From Agrobacterium larrymoorei (GTDB lineage: Bacteria > Pseudomonadota > Alphaproteobacteria > Rhizobiales > Rhizobiaceae), in NCBI RefSeq assembly GCF_013322225.1, contig NZ_JAAMFB010000027.1, positions 62,001-126,000 on the forward strand: 64,000 bases of DNA. Direction: 5' to 3'. Position numbers and translations under genes: made by a program. The notes beneath the pieces are model-generated. The model searched no databases, was not told the DNA's origin, and saw only the letters and a list, made by a program, of their open reading frames with translations. Position 1 is the first letter of the stretch, and each line of letters starts with the position of its first letter. Of this stretch, positions 1 to 8,281 are shown one piece after another.

Positions 1-1222
1 AACCGGGGTCTTGTCTTCGATCAGAGATAGCAGGTTCTCGCCCGTCGCCGCTCTCTTCGGCTCCTGACCGGTGGCGCGGAACGTCTTGGTGATTTGGTCG
101 TCAAGATCGGTGCGATCCGTGACGATGACGATGCGCGCCGTCGCATGTGCCATCGCGATGGACTTCGCCAGCATCACCATCGTCAGGCTCTTGCCCGACC
201 CTTGCGTGTGCCACACGACACCACCCTGGCGGCGGCCTGCGGCGTCACGCTCCTCGATGCGTTTCATCAACGTCTCGATGGTCGCCACCTGCTGATAACG
301 CGCCACCTTCTTGTGGGGGCCGTCGAACAGCATATAGCGGCGTATCAGCCGCATGAAGCGCTCCGGCCGGCAGAGGCCGACGATCGTCTCATCCAAAGGC
401 GTGACGAACCGATGCTCCTCCATCAGGCCGTCATGACGCTTCATATATTGGGGCGAAATCCAGGGCCACACGCTTACCCTCGACGGTGTCGAGCGGCCGA
501 TTGACCACGTCCACCGCGAAGCCGGGCGGGTCCTCTCGTTCCTTCCACACGCTCCAGAGCTTGCGCGGCGTTCCCATGGTGCCATAGCGAGGATCATAGC
601 TGTTGGCCGACAGCAGCAGTTGGGCGGAATAGAACAGCGCCGGCACACCTTCGCCAGCCTTCTGATTGCGGATTTGCTGGCTGACGCCCTGGTCGGCGGA
701 AACGTGTGAGGCCTTGACCTCGATCATCCCCAAAGGAATGCCATTCACGAAAAGAACGAGATCGACACGGATGGTCGGCCCGCCCGCTTCACTGACGGTG
801 TACTCGCTTGCCACCTGAAATGTGTTGGCGCGCCAGTCGTTCCAGTCGATAAACTTGAAGGGCCACTCACGAGACGTGGCGCCGATGGATTGTGTAAGGG
901 CAATGCCGAGCAGCAGGTCGTCGGTCATCCGTTCGTTGGCGCGCACGACGCCCTCGGGGATGCGCTCGGCGAGTCGACGAACCGCAGCATCGATATTCGC
1001 TTCGGAGAATGGATAAGCCCGTCCATCGACATGAATGCGGTTGATCCGCGCCAGATCATCCCGGATCTGGGTTTCGAGGAACGGCAGCGTGCGCCGGCCG
1101 TCGCGCCATTGATCGGTCTCCGCCCGGGTCACGTAGCGCCAGCCGCAATTGATCAGCGTGTGCAGCGCCTGAAGCTGCGCGCTACCCGCCTCTGACGTGG
1201 TGAACTCAGGCGGTCGAGTCAA
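1..1222 (-). pseudogene. hsdR: Type I restriction endonuclease subunit R, frameshifted and cut by the window edge
   Basis: The first part (about 1222 down to 455) encodes the N-terminal nuclease region of HsdR: a PD-(D/E)XK-like core is visible in VDLVLFVNGIPLGMIEVKAS. The stretch from about 450 down to 1 continues in another frame with the helicase core, including WHTQGSGKS (Walker A of the translocase) and VTDRTDLDDQ. The switch falls at a run of four C bases near 451-454, so one extra base best explains it; without it translation stops at 431. The start is taken as TTG at 1222 because GGAGGG lies eight bases upstream. The 3' end lies beyond position 1. HsdR would cut DNA as part of a HsdR2M2S complex, but hsdM is not in the window and hsdS is broken. 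A sequencing error in the C run is possible. Confidence 0.8.
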
Positions 1223-1469
1223 TTTTATCGCCCTCCAGCGGCAAGATTGGGAGTGTGAATTGTTCCGTTTTTTCAACGCTATGAGGCGCAGAGAGCGGAA
1301 AGCATGCCGCGAAAATAGGTGTGACCCATTCAACAAAATGTTGACTTTTGGCGATTAGAGTGCATATGAACACTACGAGTTCACTGCCCATCGGCTTTGA
1401 ACCTATCGAGGCTTCGGGCGCTGAGCCAGCGTAGCAAATCAGCGCCCGCAAATCTTTTTTAGAGCGCAT
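1206..1469 (-). CDS. Hypothetical small protein between the DUF3800 gene and hsdR
   Basis: An 87-codon frame whose ATG overlaps the end of the DUF3800 gene and whose stop lies just past the hsdR start. AAGGAGG sits nine bases before the ATG, which is as good a ribosome site as any nearby. I recognise no family. The middle has a mildly hydrophobic stretch with several Cys and Ser residues. It could be a real small operon gene, or only a frame that carries ribosomes through the 237-base gap to hsdR. Codon use is not strongly biased, so this stays uncertain. Confidence 0.35.
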   Translation of the reverse strand: MRSKKDLRALICYAGSAPEASIGSKPMGSELVVFICTLIAKSQHFVEWVTPIFAACFPLSAPHSVEKTEQFTLPILPLEGDKIDSTA

Positions 1470-2147
1470 TCAGGCAATCCTCCTTGTTCCACAAAGGGGA
1501 CTGCCGGATTTTGCCAATGCTGTTGTCTGCCTCGTAGCACGTCACGAAGTTGGCCTTCAGCGTACCGTCGGCCTTCTTGCTCAGGCGGATAGCCGACTGC
1601 TGGCTGCGCCGAGCAACAAGTCGCAGAGCTGGAGAAGCGCCACTTCCGGCGATGGCAGCGACTGAACATCAGCGATGGTCGCCGACTTATTGGCATAGTC
1701 GAGGCAGCGCTTTAATACCCTGAGCCGGGTGCGGTCGCGGTTGCTCTTTAGATCGCAGAAGACGCGGTATTCGTTGAAGTCGAGAATCCAGTGGTGCAGG
1801 AGCTGGTAATAGAACTTGTAGAAGCCAAGCTCGCCATCGCCATCATGGAGCGCCAGATTGACCTGGGTTCGATCCACAGCGATGCAGCGGAAGCGCATGT
1901 CCATGCCGTAGCTCATGAACAGATCGACAAGCTCGTGATAGAAATCGGCTTTGGCCGGCGAAATCTTGGTCCACTTCGCCTCACCCCATACGCCGTGGCG
2001 TTCGCGCAGGCGCCCGATCTTCTCCTTGGCATCCTCGCGCAGCTCCGCCGGCAGCCAAAGGCTGCCGATCATCAGATAGCGGGCGCGGGGCTTGGCTGAC
2101 GTGAAAAGATCGGGTTGGGCTTCGTCGCAATAGACCTCGAACTTCAT
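1459..2147 (-). pseudogene. DUF3800 domain protein, frameshifted
   Basis: The N-terminus (MKFEVYCDEAQPD) with the downstream motifs FCDLKSNRDRTRL and QLCDLLLGA marks the DUF3800 family, whose RNase H-like fold is often found in defence and mobile loci. After LLLGAAS the frame changes near 1600-1612: the continuation LSKKADGTLKANF runs on in another frame to TAA at 1459-1461. As written, the main frame stops at 1581 after 188 residues, about 40 short. It begins inside the last codons of hsdS (ATGA overlap), so it was part of the restriction operon. Function is unknown; a nuclease-like role is only family inference. Confidence 0.72.
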
Positions 2148-2632
2148 GAGCGCCCTCCGACATTCAGCGGGCGCGGGCTCAAGGCTTCAGCATCGAAGCG
2201 CTCGTCTAGGCGCCACTCACCCGTCAGCAGTTTTTGCATCAGGCCGCGTTTTTGATTCTCTAGCAGCGCCCGATAAGCTTCTGTTTTGCGAAGTTCGAAT
2301 GCCACAGCGTTCAGGATGGTCGCGCGCTTTTCCTGCTCAGCTAGCGGCGGCACAGGGATTTCGCTTTCAAGAAAAAGCTCACGATTGAAATTCTTTCTTA
2401 CAACGCTGGCTCGCTCAGTAGAGCATGAACTTAAAATCTCTCGAAAACCCGCGGTGCGAACAAGGTGCCTAAAGTACTCTGCGGAAGCAGTTGGCTTAAA
2501 TCGAAAGACTTTGTAGTCTGGAGAAATGCATACATCGTGCTTCAAATGGCTTACTGCCACTGAGCCAAGCCAGAAATTCAAGCCACTAAGAGCGAATTCG
2601 TTCGGCTTGAGCAGTATAGAGAGGCAACGCCA
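2144..2632 (-). pseudogene. hsdS: Type I restriction specificity subunit, 3' fragment
   Basis: The readable part matches the second half of HsdS: a target-recognition end (NFWLGSVAVS, ISPDYKVFRF), then the conserved helix entry IPVPPLAEQEKRATILNAV and the C-terminal NQKRGLMQKLLTGEWRL typical of specificity subunits. Upstream of about 2632 the frame no longer looks like HsdS and runs antisense through the fseA-like gene. The 5' half, with the first recognition domain and the central repeat, has therefore been lost or replaced. Its last codons overlap the DUF3800 gene by four bases. Without a full HsdS the complex cannot select a target, so the locus is judged inactive. Confidence 0.75.
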
Positions 2633-3425
2633 ATGCTGAGTATCGACTGGCGTTCTCCGGCGGCATATAAATTTGCCAAGAGCATTTCCGCCGCCGGTTT
2701 CGCTTGGGAGTATCTTCGCCGCGACGACGAGTATCGTGGCGAGTTTCAGGCCATCATCGCGTCGCCTGAGCCAGACCCGGAGCGGCTGGAAGCTTTTGCG
2801 CTGCGGTGGGGGCTGCGATTTTCCGACCGATCCTGAAACCCCATCGGATCGGCAGACTCTATTCTGGAGCCCACACCTCCAGCCGCAGGCCATACGGCTC
2901 ATGCCGCTGGAGCACCATGATGGTGAAACCGAACCCATCGTCACGCTTGCGCATCTCGACGGTCTCGACCTCCGCCAGGCTGAGGATGGCTGGCACGGCA
3001 TCTGGCAGGCTGACGGCGTCGCGCATCAATTCTGGCTGCCCCAGGCCGCTCCCGATGCGGCGGCCTTCTATGGCACGGTCTTGCCGGCGGACGCCTTCTA
3101 CGATCTCCGCTCTCATGCGGCGCGTCGATTGGTTAAAGCAGTTCAGGGCCACGGGCCGGGGCGCGATTTCCGCGCATTGCCCGCGCAACTCAGGCAATGG
3201 CACATCCTATCTCTCCGGGCCCTCGACGCTCGGCTTCGCGGCGAAAGCTATCGTACTGTCGCCGAAGTTCTGCTAGGCTTTCGCGGCAATAAGGAGGATT
3301 TTGAGCTCGATCCGCGCAAGAACAAGGCCCGCCGTCTGATCGCGCACGGCATCAAAATGATGCGCGGCGGCTATCGACTGCTACTGCACTATCCCATCAA
3401 GCTCCCCAGTCGGAGATGGCGATAG
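2633..3425 (+). CDS. fseA: FseA-like excision activator (DUF6499 + DUF2285), needs +1 frameshift
   Basis: Two overlapping frames form one gene. Frame A (2633-2836, 67 codons) is a DUF6499 domain: WRSPAAYKFAKS, WEYLRRDDEYR, LEAFALRWGLRF. Frame B carries the rest, from PTDPETPSDRQTLFW to a C-terminal DUF2285 helical domain (LRALDARLRGESYRTVAEVLLG, GGYRLLL), but has no start of its own. Frame B is +1 to frame A. A shift on UUU-U at 2819-2822 would join RF to PTDPE and give about 263 residues. In the Mesorhizobium symbiosis island, FseA is made by +1 programmed frameshifting of the same domain pair and activates the excisionase gene rdfS; an rdfS-like gene lies at 7924. Start ATG 2633 has GAGAGG upstream. 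Plain decay by one-base loss is the alternative. Confidence 0.72.
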
Positions 3426-3489
3426 AACATCACCTCTCCACGTCTTTGCCGCAACGTTTGCACTCTCTGCCGCAGGCAACGCCCGCCGG

Positions 3490-4494
3490 TTATTGTTGAC
3501 TCGTTTGTGGTGCGTCAGCCTCGGACTTCGCCAGTGCCACTGCAGTGTCCTGCGTGTCCTCAAGTGTTGATTGAACGTCAGGGCGTACGCCGACACCCTC
3601 CCAGTTGCTTCGCGTGACTGGATTTTCAGCCCTGCCAGTCGGCACAACGACAAAGAGATCCGATCCGAGTTCATTAAGCCCGCCCGGATTCGCACCTCCG
3701 CGGGTGGCCGTGCCGACTACGATCGCCCGCCGAAGGGCTTGCAAGTCATATGCGAATTCCTCGCCAGCCGAATAGGTCTTCGGACCGACCAGAACGTAGA
3801 CCGGTTTGCCGACGTAGCGCACTGGCGTCGGCGAACTCCAGAACGATTCCGTTCTGAACGTCAACGTCCCGCGATTGCGCCAGATGAGGTCGTTGATATG
3901 GACGCGCGCACCCTGGTCGAGGAAGAAGCTCACGAGGTAGGCAACGGATGCCGGATGCCCGCCGCCATTCTCCCGCATGTCAATGATCAGCGCGGCGGTG
4001 TCTGACAAGCTGCGCATGGCCTGGTCGGCGGCCGGATTGAAAACTTCAGGCGGAACGAACCGCGTCAAATGAATATAGCCGATATTGCCGTCTAGCCGCT
4101 TCACCTCGAAACCGGCATCCTGCGGGCTCGCTGGCGTAGGCTGATTGCCGAAGGGCGAACCGAATATCACCCGCACATGACCGTCCTTCGTGATCGCCCG
4201 GAGTTGCTCCGTTAGCTGCATCGCAAACTGCGCTGGATCGGTGACGCTGCCATAGGCGTTTTCCGCCAGTGCCTTCTCCAGCGCCTCCGCCGCCTGCGCG
4301 CCCCTTTCCGGGAACACGTAGCCCTCCCGCAACTCGGCGGCGATACCACCGATCGTTTTGGCGACCGTTGCCCGATCCAAGGTTACGCTTTGCGCGGAGG
4401 CGGGAGGCACATCGGCTCGCGCCGCAAGAGTGCTTGCCGACAGTGAAATCGCCACGAGGGAGACAGTAAGGAACGATGAGTAGTTATGGGACAT
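3490..4494 (-). CDS. S41 family peptidase, exported (IRBP/CtpA-like)
   Basis: 334 residues. An N-terminal signal peptide (about residues 1-27, ending ASTLAARA) sends it to the periplasm. It has the helical N-terminal part seen in retinoid-binding-like S41 proteins and then the S41 core: IDMRENGGG near residue 173 and the nucleophile motif TYSAGEEF near 242, where Ser is catalytic and a Lys in the fold acts as base. No PDZ insert is obvious, which fits the IRBP-like branch rather than tail-specific protease CtpA. It lies alone between the fseA-like gene and a broken transglycosylase, so it is probably element cargo. Substrate unknown. Confidence 0.82.
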   Translation of the reverse strand: MSHNYSSFLTVSLVAISLSASTLAARADVPPASAQSVTLDRATVAKTIGGIAAELREGYVFPERGAQAAEALEKALAENAYGSVTDPAQFAMQLTEQLRAITKDGHVRVIFGSPFGNQPTPASPQDAGFEVKRLDGNIGYIHLTRFVPPEVFNPAADQAMRSLSDTAALIIDMRENGGGHPASVAYLVSFFLDQGARVHINDLIWRNRGTLTFRTESFWSSPTPVRYVGKPVYVLVGPKTYSAGEEFAYDLQALRRAIVVGTATRGGANPGGLNELGSDLFVVVPTGRAENPVTRSNWEGVGVRPDVQSTLEDTQDTAVALAKSEADAPQTSQQ

Positions 4495-4570
4495 TCAAAC
4501 TCTACCTCACGAAAAGAGCGCATGACGCGGATTAGATCAAAATAAGACCACGAATACGATTCGTGTATCG

Positions 4571-5226
4571 CTACTGGCAACCCTCAAGCCAAACATCCGA
4601 AAAGCCCGCAGGCACACACGCTCCGGCTGCCAGACGCTGGATACGGGCAGCGCGTTCGTCGAGCTTGGTGTCGCTTCGAACGAGATCATAAGAGGCCGGC
4701 GCTATCAGCACCGCCGCCAACCGGACAAACTCGGTTTCGGTCAGCTCGGCTGGAGGCCGCCCGTAGATCGCTGAGCTTGCCGAATGGAAGCCGACCATCC
4801 AGCCATTTGGCCCCCTGCCCATTTCCAGCGTCTCCAGCCACAGGGCAAGGATCTGCTCCTTGGAAGACGCCTCTCCAGCCCTAACGCATAACCGGTCTGG
4901 CGGATCTTGCCGATGCCGGGATGAAATTCCTCAAAGGCGAGCCGCTTGGCAGCCGATTGAGTGATGGTGGTCAGTCCAGCGCCCGGGGTGGAGAAATCAA
5001 CACCGGAATGCGTTGAGAAATTCGGGTCTTCGACCGCGAGCAGAATAGCCCTATGGGCTGCCCCCAGAGAGTCGCCGCCGCGGCCTTGAGCAATCACCGC
5101 GTCGGCACGAGCGCGCAAGCCCTCGGCATCGGATAGCGCATCCCAGTATCCCTTAGCGCCATAACCGAAAAGGCCGACCAGCAAGAGAGCAAATGCAACG
5201 CCCGCATATTTAAGTATCCGCATCAT
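4571..5226 (-). pseudogene. Monofunctional peptidoglycan transglycosylase (GT51), frameshifted
   Basis: The first frame (from 5226) has one N-terminal membrane helix (about residues 8-22) and GT51 motifs: AVEDPNFSTHSGVDF, with the catalytic Glu, and TTITQSAAKRL. After GLERRL the frame is lost; the continuation SKEQILALWLETLEMGRGPNGW runs in another frame to TAG at 4571. Restoring one base at about 4866-4868 (CTT CC to CTT TCC) joins the two. The repaired product would be about 217 residues, near the usual size of MtgA-like enzymes that polymerise glycan strands from lipid II. As written the second half, with substrate-binding helices, is not made. Confidence 0.78.
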
Positions 5227-5306
5227 TCGATCTGCATGTCCCTCAGATTGGTCTTACGTTGATTCACTCATCGAGGCTTCAGCGATTTAGATGAGTGTTT
5301 TCGCTG

Positions 5307-6101
5307 CTACTCGGTATTCAGAGGCTGACGCCAAAATATGAGAGACCCGGCTGCTACCGCCGCCAAGAGCCATGCCAGTAGTGTGGCGAAACCCGTGATG
5401 CCGTTCGACCCTTCGGCACCCGCAAAAAGCCATGCTCGCGCGGCATCGGCAGCAAAGGACGGCATGGGAACGCTGGCTATGGCAGCGCCAAAATAAGCTT
5501 GCAGGATCGAGCACGTTATCCCTACCAGAAATACTGGAACGACTGCCGCGATCATGCTCCGGAATATAATCGTGAGCGTCGCGGTAACTGCAGCAAGGGT
5601 CGCCAGTTCGAGAAAGGCGATTACAAACGCCGCACAGAGCACGAGGATACTGCCCGCTTGGACTGGGGTTCTATTGCTGGTGCCGCCGCCGAGAAAGCTA
5701 AGCGCAGTGTTGAGGATCATGTCTCCGACGACTGTCAGAACAAGACCGATGACCATGCACAGGAGGCAAACAGCGAGTTTTGCGGCGGGGAGAGGAATGC
5801 GCCCTGTCCGTGGCACGAGGTTACGCCAAGCCGAGAAGCGGTATTCGACGTAGAAGACAGAGGAAACACCGATCGCATAGAGAAGCTGTGCAATCGGATT
5901 GCCTGCGATGCCCAATGATTGCGCGGCTGACAGAAGCGCATCGGCTTGTACTTGCGGGAGGTTTCCTGATCGTAGGACGAAAAAACTCTCCAGCGCGATC
6001 TTAAGGCCGAGTGCGGCGGCAGGAACCGACAGGAACCCCCAGAATAGAATGCCCGGCTGTCGTAGAAGCTTCAGAAGCTCGGCCGAGAGTAGAGCGCTCA
6101 T
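5307..6101 (-). CDS. ABC-2 type transporter permease
   Basis: 264 residues from ATG 6101, chosen because it overlaps the ATPase stop as ATGA; an upstream in-frame ATG lies inside the ATPase gene. About six hydrophobic segments are visible (for example ILFWGFLSVPAAALGL, LAVCLLCMVIGLVLTVV, IAAVVPVFLVGITCSIL, LLAWLLAAVAAGSLIFW), as in BcrB-type permeases. With the ATPase it should form an inner-membrane exporter of the kind that gives immunity to peptide antibiotics or removes lipids. The substrate cannot be read from sequence. Confidence 0.8.
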   Translation of the reverse strand: MSALLSAELLKLLRQPGILFWGFLSVPAAALGLKIALESFFVLRSGNLPQVQADALLSAAQSLGIAGNPIAQLLYAIGVSSVFYVEYRFSAWRNLVPRTGRIPLPAAKLAVCLLCMVIGLVLTVVGDMILNTALSFLGGGTSNRTPVQAGSILVLCAAFVIAFLELATLAAVTATLTIIFRSMIAAVVPVFLVGITCSILQAYFGAAIASVPMPSFAADAARAWLFAGAEGSNGITGFATLLAWLLAAVAAGSLIFWRQPLNTE

Positions 6102-7069
6102 TGTGGCTCTCTCCGCGTTTCCGACAGGAAGACCGACTCCAGATCGGGAGTGATCCATTTTGCTTCGAATATCCGGATGTTCGCGTTTACAAGCGCGCGT
6201 ATGAGTTCAGGTGCATCGTCGCGCCCAATTCGAACATAAACTCCACCGTCACCTGCATCGGCCCGCGATGCCAAACGCTCCAGCACGGTTTGCGGTGAAT
6301 CAACGTTTATCCAAAAGCGAGCTTGGCTGTCGAGCAGGTCAGCGACTTTCCCATGCGCCGCCATTCTCCCGCTCCGCAAGATCGCGACGCGCTCGCACAC
6401 GCGCTCCACCTCGTCGAGGAGATGGCTCGAAAGCAGCACGGTGATGCCGTCCCTCTGGGCTAGATCAACGATCAGCGAACGCATTTCAAGGATGCCGTCC
6501 GGATCGAGACCGTTCGTCGGCTCATCGAGAACGATAGCGTCTGGCCGGCCGACGAGCGCGCAGCCGATCCCCAGGCGTTGTTTCATCCCCAACGAGAATG
6601 CAGCTACCTTTTTGTCCGCGGCGTAGCCGATGCCAACGCGCCGCAGAATAGGCTCTACCATTGTGGCGGACTCGTTCATCCGAGCGAACATTTCCAAGTG
6701 CTCGCGTGCGGTCAGGAATGGATAGAACGCCGGGGCCTCGATCAACATGCCAAGGCGGCGTCGCGATTCCCTGCCAGCATTTTCTCCAAATATGGAAACC
6801 GAGCCGCGATCAGGGCGCACGAGGCCAGCTATGATCCGTAGCAACGTGCTCTTGCCGGCACCGTTCGGACCCAGCAGGCCGTATACGCAGCCTTGCGGAA
6901 CACCAAGAGAAAGCCCATCGAGCGCCCTAAAGGCACGGCCTCCCCATCCAAATCTTTTCTCGACGCCCGAGACTGTAATGGCGTCTTCCTTATCTCCAAT
7001 GCTCAATAAATGATCCCGCCTCAAGCATCTCAATCCTCGTGCCGTCAATGGCGTACGGCACGAACTCAT
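6098..7069 (-). CDS. ABC transporter ATP-binding protein (BcrA-like)
   Basis: 323 residues with all ATPase motifs in order: Walker A GPNGAGKST near residue 71, Q-loop region RRLGMLIEAPAFYPFLT, signature FSLGMKQRL near 159, Walker B IVLDEPTNGLD near 180, and the H-loop in LLSSHLLDEVE. The signature has SLGMK in place of the usual SGGQ, which is typical of the bacitracin/lantibiotic exporter branch. The first 21 residues do not look conserved; TTG at 7006 with GGCGGGA seven bases upstream may be the true start. It is coupled by a four-base overlap to the permease. Confidence 0.85.
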   Translation of the reverse strand: MSSCRTPLTARGLRCLRRDHLLSIGDKEDAITVSGVEKRFGWGGRAFRALDGLSLGVPQGCVYGLLGPNGAGKSTLLRIIAGLVRPDRGSVSIFGENAGRESRRRLGMLIEAPAFYPFLTAREHLEMFARMNESATMVEPILRRVGIGYAADKKVAAFSLGMKQRLGIGCALVGRPDAIVLDEPTNGLDPDGILEMRSLIVDLAQRDGITVLLSSHLLDEVERVCERVAILRSGRMAAHGKVADLLDSQARFWINVDSPQTVLERLASRADAGDGGVYVRIGRDDAPELIRALVNANIRIFEAKWITPDLESVFLSETRREPQ

Positions 7070-7081
7070 CTTCCGGTTAGC

Positions 7082-7372
7082 CTATAAGTGATTGTTGGCA
7101 ATCTCTTGTTCGAGAATGCGTCGATAGCCTTTGTTTGCGATCCACCGGGCGCGTTCGAGGTGGCTTTCCCAGCATCGCCTCGTCTCTGCTTCATTACGGA
7201 GGGGATCGCGGTGCAGAACGATGCGCGCGACCTCCTGCCAGTCCGCGCCGTTTCGGCTGGCATCTAACAGCCGCAAATAAGTTACGTAGTGCTGTTCGTC
7301 ATAGGTCGTGATATCGGGCCCCCTGGGGGCCTCATTTTCAACATCTGGATCAAGCAGAGGCCGTTCACGCAT
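7082..7372 (-). CDS. DUF2285 domain protein (stand-alone)
   Basis: 96 residues. The core HYVTYLRLLDASRNGADW, EVARIVLHRDP, TRRCWESHLERARWI and GYRRIL has the same helix layout as the C-terminal domain of the fseA-like gene, so I place it in DUF2285, a DNA-binding-like domain common in rhizobial integrative elements. AGGG lies before the ATG. It is divergent from the XRE gene over a 134-base gap that holds direct repeats. A regulatory role in element transfer is likely by context but not shown. Confidence 0.65.
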   Translation of the reverse strand: MRERPLLDPDVENEAPRGPDITTYDEQHYVTYLRLLDASRNGADWQEVARIVLHRDPLRNEAETRRCWESHLERARWIANKGYRRILEQEIANNHL

Positions 7373-7461
7373 GAATTCTGCCCTTTTTTATCGAGAACGC
7401 GGACATAATGAAGCACTTCAGGACAACCCGATGAATAGCATGGCCTGATACGAATGGGAAT

Positions 7462-7498
7462 GATCGTTCCTAGAAGGATCGTTCCTATGCTGGTTCCT
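7462..7498. promoter_or_regulatory. Direct repeats between divergent DUF2285 and XRE genes; probable operator
   Basis: GATCGTTCCTA occurs twice, at 7462-7472 and 7477-7487, 15 bases apart, followed by a partial copy GGTTCCT at 7492-7498. The first copy also forms an imperfect palindrome (GGAATGATCGTTCC, 12 of 14 positions symmetric). They lie directly before the XRE start at 7507, where a repressor would block its own promoter. Confidence 0.5.
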
Positions 7499-7506
7499 CT
7501 TTTGTC

Positions 7507-7728
7507 ATGGATCTCAAGGAGGTCATGGCGAGGAATCTGCGTCGGATCCGCCATGATCAAAATTTGACGCAGGAAGAGCTCGCCGACCGGGCAGGCTTGA
7601 GTATGCGTTACATCGGAGCCATCGAACGTGGCGACGTGTCCGCCAGTGTCACGGTTCTTGGCCAGATCGCCGAGGCACTTGGGATCGAGCCGGGCGAATT
7701 GCTGAAGAATACCAGCGCGCCAAAGTAG
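7507..7728 (+). CDS. XRE-family helix-turn-helix regulator
   Basis: 73-74 residues, almost all one HTH_3 domain: RRIRHDQNLTQEELADRAGLSMRYIGAIERG is the helix-turn-helix, followed by the usual closing helix LGQIAEALGIEPGELL. Such small Cro/CI-like proteins control mobile-element genes. Start chosen at 7507, which has no clear ribosome site; ATG at 7525 has AAGGAGG but only two bases away. It is divergent from the DUF2285 gene and upstream of the excisionase-like gene, so it probably represses the element's lysogeny/excision switch. Confidence 0.85.
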   Translation: MDLKEVMARNLRRIRHDQNLTQEELADRAGLSMRYIGAIERGDVSASVTVLGQIAEALGIEPGELLKNTSAPK

Positions 7729-7923
7729 TCATCTAGTCATAACATGTAGCCAGACGCCCGCCGCTTCTGCCTCCTAACAGGGATTCCAGCCTGCATGCCC
7801 CGGGGTGCCGCCTGCGCATAAGTGCAAATGCGGCACGCTACCCGCCGCCGATCCCTCGCCATGGTTCGCCGTAGCCCGCTGCCACGAAGGCAGCGCGCAT
7901 CACGACGAACCAGAGGTGTCTCC

Positions 7924-8193
7924 ATGGCCAATCCATTGGCGGGCCTGCCGCCGCGTCTCCTGCGCACGCAGGAAGCCGCCCGCTTCCTCGGCATTTCCAT
8001 CCGTACCCTTGAGAAGCACCGGACCTACGGTACCCGCCCGACCTATCGAAAAATCGGCGGCCGCGTCCTCTACACGGTCCACGATCTCGAAGCCTGGACT
8101 GAAATCGGCTCCCGCAAATCTACCCGCGACATCACCGGCAGCACGGTCTTCCCCGCGCGTCCGCTGACGCCCGAAGAGCGGGGTAAGTGCTGA
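7924..8193 (+). CDS. AlpA/RdfS-like helix-turn-helix protein, candidate excisionase
   Basis: 89 residues. LLRTQEAARFLGISIRTLEKHRTYG is a MerR/AlpA-type winged helix-turn-helix and GRVLYTVHDLEAW is the usual wing end of excisionase-like proteins. Start ATG 7924 is chosen over 7822 because AGAGG lies seven bases upstream and the residues before it are an arginine-rich run with no family look. In rhizobial elements this protein class is the recombination directionality factor RdfS, which turns the integrase towards excision and is activated by FseA. It is followed after one base by the probable repA start, so it may also head a replication/transfer operon. Confidence 0.7.
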   Translation: MANPLAGLPPRLLRTQEAARFLGISIRTLEKHRTYGTRPTYRKIGGRVLYTVHDLEAWTEIGSRKSTRDITGSTVFPARPLTPEERGKC

Positions 8194-8280
8194 ATGCTGC
8201 ACGACGATCACAGCCCAGCGCAGCCGGCCGACACGAGCGAGCGCAATCACCTGCCCCCGTTCGTGGTCGCGACGGGTGAC
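8194..8280 (+). pseudogene. 5' remnant of a gene after the excisionase, probably a replication initiator
   Basis: The ATG lies one base after the excisionase stop. The first 29 codons (ending PPFVVATGD) look coding and resemble the N-terminus of RepA-like initiators that often follow this excisionase in rhizobial elements; that family call is weak. From 8281 the frame runs antisense into the integrase, so the gene has been cut by a deletion. Confidence 0.4.
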
Positions 8281-8281
8281 G

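Noticed and set aside
7462-7498. Short repeats as a CRISPR array
   Set aside because: Two 11-base repeats with four-base spacing are an operator layout, and no cas gene is present.
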